Positions 13,796 to 18,399 of a stretch of DNA of 18,399 nucleotides are shown one piece after another; positions within the stretch are counted from its first letter, which is position 1; each line of letters begins with the position of its first letter. A program made the translations under genes and the position numbers. The notes under the pieces are model-generated. The model did not search any database. It saw only the letters and a program-made list of their open reading frames with translations, and was not told the origin of the DNA. Origin of the DNA: Bacillus sp. ISL-7 (GTDB lineage: Bacteria; Bacillota; Bacilli; Bacillales_B; DSM-18226); contig NZ_JAGGQW010000097.1 of assembly GCF_018613065.1 (NCBI RefSeq), positions 1 through 18,399 of the forward strand. The letters run 5' to 3'.

Positions 13796-15022
13796 ATGGA
13801 TGTTGTATATAATCGCTGTTGTGGACTTGATGTTCACAAAAAGAGTATTACCGCTTGCGCGATTACTCCAAAAGGAAAAGAAATTGAAACATTTGGTACG
13901 ATGACACACGAACTTTTCCAATTGGTGGATTGGATTAAAAGCAAACGCTGTACTCATGTTGCCATGGAAAGTACAGGTGTGTATTGGAAGCCAATCTACA
14001 ATCTACTAGAACTTGAAGAAATACAACCGATGGTTGTAAATGCTGCTCATATCAAGGCTGTTCCGGGGCGTAAAACTGATGTTAAAGATGCAGAATGGAT
14101 TGCGAAATTGCTTCGCCACGGTCTTCTTCAACACAGTTATATCCCTAATAGGGAACAAAGAGAACTACGTGAGTTAGTTCGATACCGTCGTAGTCTAATT
14201 GAAGAAAGGGCTAGGGAGATTAGTAGAATCCAAAAGGTTCTAGAAGGTGCTAATATTAAACTTTCTTCAGTTGCGACTGACATTATGGGTGTCTCAGGTC
14301 GAGCAATGATTGAAGCGATTATTAACGGTATAAATGATCCACAAACATTATCAAGCCTAGCTAAAAGAAGTTTGAAGAAAAAAAAGGATGATTTAGAACG
14401 TGCTTTAGTAGGATCCGTTGGACCCCATCAAAAGATGATGTTAAAAACTCAACTTTCACACATTGACTTTATGGATCAACAGATTGCACTGTTAAGTGAA
14501 GAAGTCCAGCAACGCATGCAGCCTTATGAAGAAGATATTGAATTGCTTGATTCTATCCCTGGAATTGGCAGAAGTCACGCCGAACAACTTTTGGCTGAAA
14601 TCGGTATTGGCATAGATATTTCAAACCAGTTTCCTTCGGCTCCTCATTTATGTTCATGGGCTGGTATGGTTCCAGGTAACAATGAAAGTGCTGGCAAAAA
14701 AAAGTCCGGAAAAACGAGAAAAGGTAATAAAAAATTGCGAGCCGCACTGGTTGAAGCAGCACATTCGGCAGCTAGGACAAAAAACACCTACCTATCTTCC
14801 CAATACCAACGTTTGGCGGCAAGAGTTGGTAAAAAACGCGCAGCAGTTGCGGTTGGACATACCATATTAACAATTGCATATCACATGTTAAAGAGAAGAG
14901 AACCCTATATTGAGTTGGGCGCAGATTACTTTGACCGACGAAAGAAAGAAATCGTGATCAAACAATCTATCAAACGGTTAGAGACTCTTGGTTGTAAAGT
15001 AACAGTTGAAGCAATAGCATAG
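13796..15022 (+). CDS. IS110-family transposase/recombinase of IS-B, 408 aa
   Basis: It has the same domain plan as the IS-A enzyme, with the acidic residues at identical positions (Asp12, Glu58, Asp95, Asp98) and the catalytic Ser298 in PGNNESAGKKKS. The start is ATG 13796, with AAGGGG eight to ten bases upstream. Long blocks such as AVPGRKTDVKDAEWIAKLL are shared with IS-A, while the middle (about 160-280) has diverged. The frame is intact. Its target site on IS-A suggests it can follow IS-A to any place IS-A moves. Confidence 0.95.
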   Translation: MDVVYNRCCGLDVHKKSITACAITPKGKEIETFGTMTHELFQLVDWIKSKRCTHVAMESTGVYWKPIYNLLELEEIQPMVVNAAHIKAVPGRKTDVKDAEWIAKLLRHGLLQHSYIPNREQRELRELVRYRRSLIEERAREISRIQKVLEGANIKLSSVATDIMGVSGRAMIEAIINGINDPQTLSSLAKRSLKKKKDDLERALVGSVGPHQKMMLKTQLSHIDFMDQQIALLSEEVQQRMQPYEEDIELLDSIPGIGRSHAEQLLAEIGIGIDISNQFPSAPHLCSWAGMVPGNNESAGKKKSGKTRKGNKKLRAALVEAAHSAARTKNTYLSSQYQRLAARVGKKRAAVAVGHTILTIAYHMLKRREPYIELGADYFDRRKKEIVIKQSIKRLETLGCKVTVEAIA

Positions 15023-15143
15023 CTATGGTCATAAAAATATAGTTAAAATTAGAACCCCAGATCTTTTTAAAAAAAATCGATCTTACAGGGTTTAGTTTCG
15101 TATTGCCAAAAATGCCCTTTACCCATTACTATTTTCAGGATAG

Positions 15144-15168
15144 TTTAAGTACAATATTTCACAATCTT
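15144..15168 (+). repeat. Dispersed CCGTTAG repeat, copy 8, right half
   Basis: TTTAAGTACAATATTTCACA and on to AATC match the downstream part of copies 4 and 7. The left half is at 11893-11918; IS-A and IS-B lie between. Confidence 0.75.
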
Positions 15169-15174
15169 TCCTGT

Positions 15175-15215
15175 AAAAAAGAAAAAGGCGACCTCCTTCT
15201 TGAAGAATCGCCCCT
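15175..15215 (-). terminator. Terminator downstream of the germination permease gene
   Basis: Read on the minus strand, the stem GGCGA/TCGCC (15208-15212 with 15187-15191), extended inside by TTCTT/AAGAA, is followed by TTTTTCTTTTTT. It lies 60 bases past the gerB-type stop codon. Confidence 0.7.
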
Positions 15216-15275
15216 TTAGTTTACTAACTATGTTGTTTTTTGGGTAACCAAGCCTACTTCTTCATTTAGATTAGT

Positions 15276-16370
15276 TTATAAAGAATTTAATCGTTTCCGA
15301 ATCCAGTGAACTACAACAAGTAACACGGGAATCGCAACAAAGAATATAGGCAAGAGGAACTTTATAACCCATTCCCCTTCTTTAAAGTGCTCTGAAATAT
15401 TACTTGCCATTATTAAGGAGCTTAAAAGAGCTATGAATGCAATAGGAACTGTTAACTTTTGTTTATTTTCAACATTAAATATGTCCGATATAATATTAAT
15501 CGCGGCTAATAAATAAATAGATATTTTAAAAAATACGCAAATAATCAGTGCAATAATCGCGAAAATATCTAGACGTTCTAATAATTCTCCTATGTGGGCT
15601 TTTTGTATCATTCTTAATAGAGGGAAAGCAGAAGTGCTATAACTAGTTTCTCCAAGAACGGATATTTCAAGAGCGTGAATAAAGCTTAAAATTAAGGTAC
15701 TAACCGTTAATGCTGCTACTCCGACTTTTCTTCCGGATTGAGTTTTATTTAAATTAGGAAAAATGGTTGAGAAACAAAAGATTTCACCGAACGGAAACAT
15801 TAATATATTGGGATAAGCTGACTTTAAGACAGGTTTCCATCCATTTTCAAGAATTGGTTGGAAATTGCTGATGTTAACTATACCGGATAATAACACAGAA
15901 GTACTCCCCAATAAACCAAAACAAATTAAAACCACAAAGTATATCTCTGCTGTTCTAGCTAAAACTTCTAGACCTTTGTATAGTGCATATATTATTACTA
16001 TAATTAACATCGTTTCAATAACCATAAGGGGTGTCTGGTTATATACGCTAGACACTAGTAATCCCCCAGTTTCCCTTAAATCTCTAGAAGCGGTATAAAT
16101 GAAAAGAATTGCATATAATAAGCTAACTATCCAGCCTAAATTTCTTCCAAGAATCTTTCGGACATACCCACTTAAAAGAAAATTTGGATACTCACGAAAA
16201 AGGTAATCGTACAGAAGGAATAAAAGGATTCCCCCAACAGAGGCAATTAATATTGAAAGCCAGACATCTTTATGAGATGAAAATCCAATTGGAAGTACAA
16301 GTGCAGTACCCATTTCAAACAAAAAAATCAAAATGAAAAATTGTCCGGAGCTAATTTTTTCTATTTCCAT
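15276..16370 (-). CDS. GerB-type spore germination permease, 364 aa
   Basis: This is a polytopic inner-membrane protein with about ten hydrophobic segments. Its N-terminal signature (MEIEKISSGQFFILIFLFEMG) is the one GerAB/GerBB/GerKB proteins start with (APC superfamily). In spores these B subunits bind germinants such as amino acids and act with an A and a C subunit in the inner spore membrane. The start is ATG 16370, with GGAG nine bases upstream; an in-frame ATG at 16385 has AGG directly against it and is less likely. The gene is alone: neither a GerA nor a GerC partner is next to it, and a repeat box lies on each side. An orphan B subunit could exchange into a chromosomal receptor; that is inference. 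Confidence 0.9.
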   Translation of the reverse strand: MEIEKISSGQFFILIFLFEMGTALVLPIGFSSHKDVWLSILIASVGGILLFLLYDYLFREYPNFLLSGYVRKILGRNLGWIVSLLYAILFIYTASRDLRETGGLLVSSVYNQTPLMVIETMLIIVIIYALYKGLEVLARTAEIYFVVLICFGLLGSTSVLLSGIVNISNFQPILENGWKPVLKSAYPNILMFPFGEIFCFSTIFPNLNKTQSGRKVGVAALTVSTLILSFIHALEISVLGETSYSTSAFPLLRMIQKAHIGELLERLDIFAIIALIICVFFKISIYLLAAINIISDIFNVENKQKLTVPIAFIALLSSLIMASNISEHFKEGEWVIKFLLPIFFVAIPVLLVVVHWIRKRLNSL

Positions 16371-16492
16371 CCCTATTAACTCCATCCTAGGTCAATATCA
16401 TTTAACTAGTTAATTACATAATGCTGCAAGGTAAATTTATAATGATTATTCTTTGCGAAATTATCCATTTTATCCATTTAATTAAAAATTCC

Positions 16493-16525
16493 TTATTCAA
16501 CTAACCTGCCACGATAGTTCAATAT
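16493..16525 (+). repeat. Dispersed CCGTTAG repeat, copy 9 (drifted core)
   Basis: ATTCAACTAACCTGCCACGA followed by TAGTTCAATATC is an inverted repeat with the core changed to CGATAG. It lies between the gerB-type gene and the recombinase gene, which diverge from it. Confidence 0.65.
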
Positions 16526-16593
16526 CTGCACGTTTCCATTTCAATAATCAAGACAATAATTCCTCTTATTTAACTGAAAAGGAGGAAATTTTT

Positions 16594-17434
16594 TTGTTAT
16601 TATCAAAAGCCTGGGAACTTTATGAATCAGATAAAAGGATTGAAGGATTCTCTCCTCATACATTAAAAGCGTATAGGCTCCAATCTAAGCTACTTATCCA
16701 ATTCTTTAACGATGTGAATATTGAATCATTGACGACTGATCAGCTGAAAGGATACTTAGCAAAATCCAGTGAACACCTAAAACCATCAAGTTTGGCTCAT
16801 CGAATTCGATTTATTAAATCGATATTTCGTTGGTCACACGAGGAAGGGCATATGCCAAAAAATCCAGCTGCCAAAATTAAAGAACCTAAACAAGGAAAAC
16901 GGATTCCAAAATTTTTAACGGAGAGAGAAATTGAACATTTGAGGGAAGCGTGTTTTACTCCAATGGAAAAGGCATTATTCGAATTTATGTTTTCAACTGG
17001 TTGTAGAATAGGTGAAATTGTTTCTCTTGATAAAAATTGCATTAATTGGTCAAATCATTCTGCCATTGTGCTTGGAAAAGGTGATAAGGAAAGGGAGGTC
17101 TACTTTAATATACGGTGTGAAAATCTGGCTCAAGCGATACTTAGACCTTCGCCAGGATAAAGACCCAGCTATTTTTGTTACTGAACGGCACCCACATAGA
17201 ATGAGTATTGGGCAGATGAGGTACATCATAAAAAGAATATCAAGTCGGGCAGGGATCAACAAAGAAATTCATCCACACCAACTACGCCATAGCTATGCCA
17301 CACACCTATTGAACAACGGAGCTCCAATTGATGTAATTCAAAGTTTACTTGGTCACGAAAAAAGCGAGACCACTAGGATTTATGCTCAGTTAAGTGGAAA
17401 CCTTAGAAGAGAATTTTATAAAAAATATTTTTAA
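16594..17434 (+). pseudogene. Tyrosine recombinase (XerC/D-like), broken by one frameshift
   Basis: The N-terminal SAM-like core-binding domain (SPHTLKAYRLQ, residues about 1-90) and the catalytic domain are both readable but in two frames. The first frame has the first catalytic Arg in STGCRIGEI and the beta-hairpin Lys in GKGDKERE, then runs into a stop at 17158-17160. The second frame, shifted by one base, continues KIWLKRYLDLRQD and has HPHQLRHSYATHLL (His, Arg), LLGHEKSETT (His) and IYAQ (the nucleophile Tyr). One extra base near 17117-17121 explains the shift. Restored, the protein would be about 280 aa, normal for the family. The start is TTG at 16594 with AAGGAGG upstream. These enzymes cut and join DNA at specific inverted-repeat sites; the CCGTTAG repeats beside it are a tempting but unproven substrate. 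Confidence 0.9.
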
Positions 17435-17447
17435 AAATGGATTGGTA

Positions 17448-17474
17448 AAAGGCAACGGACGCTCCGCTGCCTTT
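17448..17474 (+). terminator. Hairpin after the recombinase gene
   Basis: AAAGGCAACGGA and TCCGCTGCCTTT pair with one mismatch round a CGC loop. The T-run is only three bases, so termination may be modest. In the repeat family this place is taken by the middle hairpin (compare GGGCTGC/GCAACCC in copy 3). Confidence 0.6.
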
Positions 17475-17480
17475 CACTAT

Positions 17481-17501
17481 TGCCCCCGTTACTGGAATAA
17501 G
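17481..17501 (+). repeat. Dispersed CCGTTAG repeat, copy 10 (right box)
   Basis: TGCCCCCGTTACTGGAATAA followed by G, directly behind the middle hairpin at 17448-17474. It is in the same orientation as all other copies. The 160 bases between it and the next gene are AT-rich with no other feature I can support. Confidence 0.6.
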
Positions 17502-17662
17502 CAACAGACTTTTATTGCTTAAAATCATCGTATTGTGAATACACACTCTTTGTGTTTTTGTTGTGTTTTTCGTGCCTTGGTCGAATTATAATTTTATCCT
17601 CAAACTAGAATTGCATTAATCAATTCAAGGAGTAAAGACTATTTAATAAAGGAGGATAATTA

Positions 17663-18142
17663 ATGAAATACAAAGCAGAGAAAACGATCGAAATTTCATC
17701 CTGGATAATTGTGTCACTATTATTAATAAAATTGACACCAAAAAATAAAATTCGTGAAACAATAGTTATATTTTTATTTAAACAAGCACTAACATGGATT
17801 TTTGGATTACTAGTGGTACAAAAAAACTTAATTTCCTATCCATATCGATTATTTTTCAAAAAGGCAAATAAAGCTAATTTTTCATTCGAATACTTTATAT
17901 ATCCTGGACTGTGTGCTTTATTTAGTTTGTACTACCCAAAAAATAAATCTAACCTTTTAAAAACCCTACATTACTTTATTAGTACTTCAGTAATAGTCAT
18001 CTTTGAAATTATTGCAGTGAAATATACAAAATTAATTAAATATAAAAAATGGACTTGGTATTGGAGCTTTATAACAATTTGGATAACAGATTACTTATCA
18101 CAAGCTTTTCACAACTGGTTTTTTAAAACTAAATTTCATTAA
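17663..18142 (+). CDS. CBO0543-family membrane protein, 159 aa
   Basis: It has four or five hydrophobic segments (about 11-24, 31-53, 78-92, 103-121, 130-146). The motifs are typical of the CBO0543 group of bacilli and clostridia: YPYRLFFKKANKANFSFEY followed by FIYPGLC, then a segment IAVKYTKLIKYKKWTWYWSF and ITIWITDYLSQAF. The function of the family is unknown. The start ATG follows GGAGG by eight bases, and the gene ends two bases before its own terminator. It is again a single gene next to a CCGTTAG repeat. Confidence 0.8.
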   Translation: MKYKAEKTIEISSWIIVSLLLIKLTPKNKIRETIVIFLFKQALTWIFGLLVVQKNLISYPYRLFFKKANKANFSFEYFIYPGLCALFSLYYPKNKSNLLKTLHYFISTSVIVIFEIIAVKYTKLIKYKKWTWYWSFITIWITDYLSQAFHNWFFKTKFH

Positions 18143-18323
18143 TAAAAAGGGGCAGGTGGACTGCCTCTTTTTGTATTAATTTAAATACACGATAAGAGTC
18201 AAAAACGACATTAGTCTTGTTGAACTCCCTCAGCTTGATACGAATATCTCTTGAATGCTCACTTATTCGCAGGATTTCATAACCTCTATAAATAGAATGA
18301 CGGGTAATTGGAATGAATTCAGA
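18129..18323 (-). pseudogene. Open frame without a start, possible gene fragment
   Basis: A 64-codon minus-strand frame is open between TGA (18324-18326) and TAG (18129-18131). It reads like protein (YEILRISEHSRDI, then RIKLREFNKTNVVFDSYR) but has no ATG, GTG or TTG start and runs through the terminator of the neighbouring gene. I do not recognise the family. It could be the tail of a lost gene or chance. A hairpin GGAGT/ACTCC follows near 18357-18374; the rest to the window end shows nothing. Confidence 0.2.
18144..18172 (+). terminator. Terminator of the CBO0543-family gene
   Basis: AAAAAGGGGCAG (18144-18155) and CTGCCTCTTTTT (18161-18172) pair over five bases with one G-T wobble and end in a T-run. 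Confidence 0.85.
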
Positions 18324-18399
18324 TCATTTGGCTTCGTGAAGGCATAGTTAAATAAAGGAGTTAGCTAATACTCCATATTTTACCATATAATGTACATCT

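Larger units (their letters stand above)
13528..15143 (+). mobile_element. IS-B: second complete IS110-family element, nested at the end of IS-A
   Basis: It begins directly after CATGGTAG, the IS-A right end, with a left end like that of IS-A (AACCATG, hairpin CCGC/GCGG, CACCA, AATGAAAATG). It ends with CAGGATAG at 15136-15143, the same eight bases as in its donor guide (13726-13733). The bases after it (TTTAAGTACA) belong to the repeat that IS-A originally split, so IS-B went in later between IS-A and the repeat. The element length is about 1.62 kb. The two transposases are clearly related but far from identical, so this is not a tandem duplication. Confidence 0.85.

Noticed and set aside
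155..17501. CCGTTAG repeats as integron attC sites
   Set aside because: Orientation and cassette-like layout fit, but the core GTTAGT/GTTAGC does not match GTTRRRY, there is no paired far RYYYAAC site, and no IntI-type integrase is seen.
1..18399. CRISPR arrays, tRNA or rRNA genes
   Set aside because: No regularly spaced direct repeats, and no cloverleaf or rRNA-like sequence, was recognised on either strand.

Overview
The window looks like plasmid or other accessory DNA from a low-GC, spore-forming Bacillus, probably the B. cereus group or a near relative. The reasons are an AbrB paralogue nearly identical in layout to chromosomal AbrB, a GerB-type spore germination permease, AT-rich codon use, strong GGAGG ribosome binding sites, and a Gram-positive type IV secretion (conjugation) gene block of the kind carried by Bacillus plasmids. 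Assignment to a species is inference.

Layout. Bases 1-3770 hold a run of single, unrelated small genes on both strands: an APH-like kinase, a tubby-like protein, two small membrane proteins and a hypothetical protein. They are separated by copies of a dispersed repeat whose core is an imperfect hairpin built on CTAAC-CTGCCCC-GTTAG. Bases 3770-5800 hold no intact gene: a promoter-to-terminator unit without an ORF, a dead cation-efflux (CDF) fragment, a MITE-like palindrome, and a set of large palindromes that may be an origin or transfer origin. Bases 5811-11898, all on the minus strand, carry abrB and then, reading right to left, the tail of a conjugation operon: a VirB4-type ATPase remnant, a small lipoprotein, a VirB6/TrbL-like membrane protein, a CwlT-like two-domain wall hydrolase and a VirB8-like protein. 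The virB4 gene has lost its N-terminus at a copy of the dispersed repeat and also carries an internal TAG, so this transfer module is unlikely to work alone.

Bases 11919-15143 hold two complete IS110-family elements end to end. Both keep a structured left end that fits a bridge RNA. The guides can be read directly. The target guide of the first element (IS-A) matches the CCGTTAG box it sits in. The target guide of the second (IS-B) matches the right end of IS-A, exactly where IS-B sits. Both donor guides match the elements' own right ends. Removing both elements rejoins a normal copy of the dispersed repeat. A scar of a third IS110 right end (2437-2534) sits at the same position in another copy. 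The repeat is therefore a programmed landing site, and IS-B is a hitch-hiker on IS-A.

Bases 15144-18399 continue the repeat-gene-repeat pattern with a gerB-type permease, a frameshifted tyrosine recombinase and a CBO0543-like membrane protein. All repeat copies lie in one orientation whatever the direction of the genes between them.
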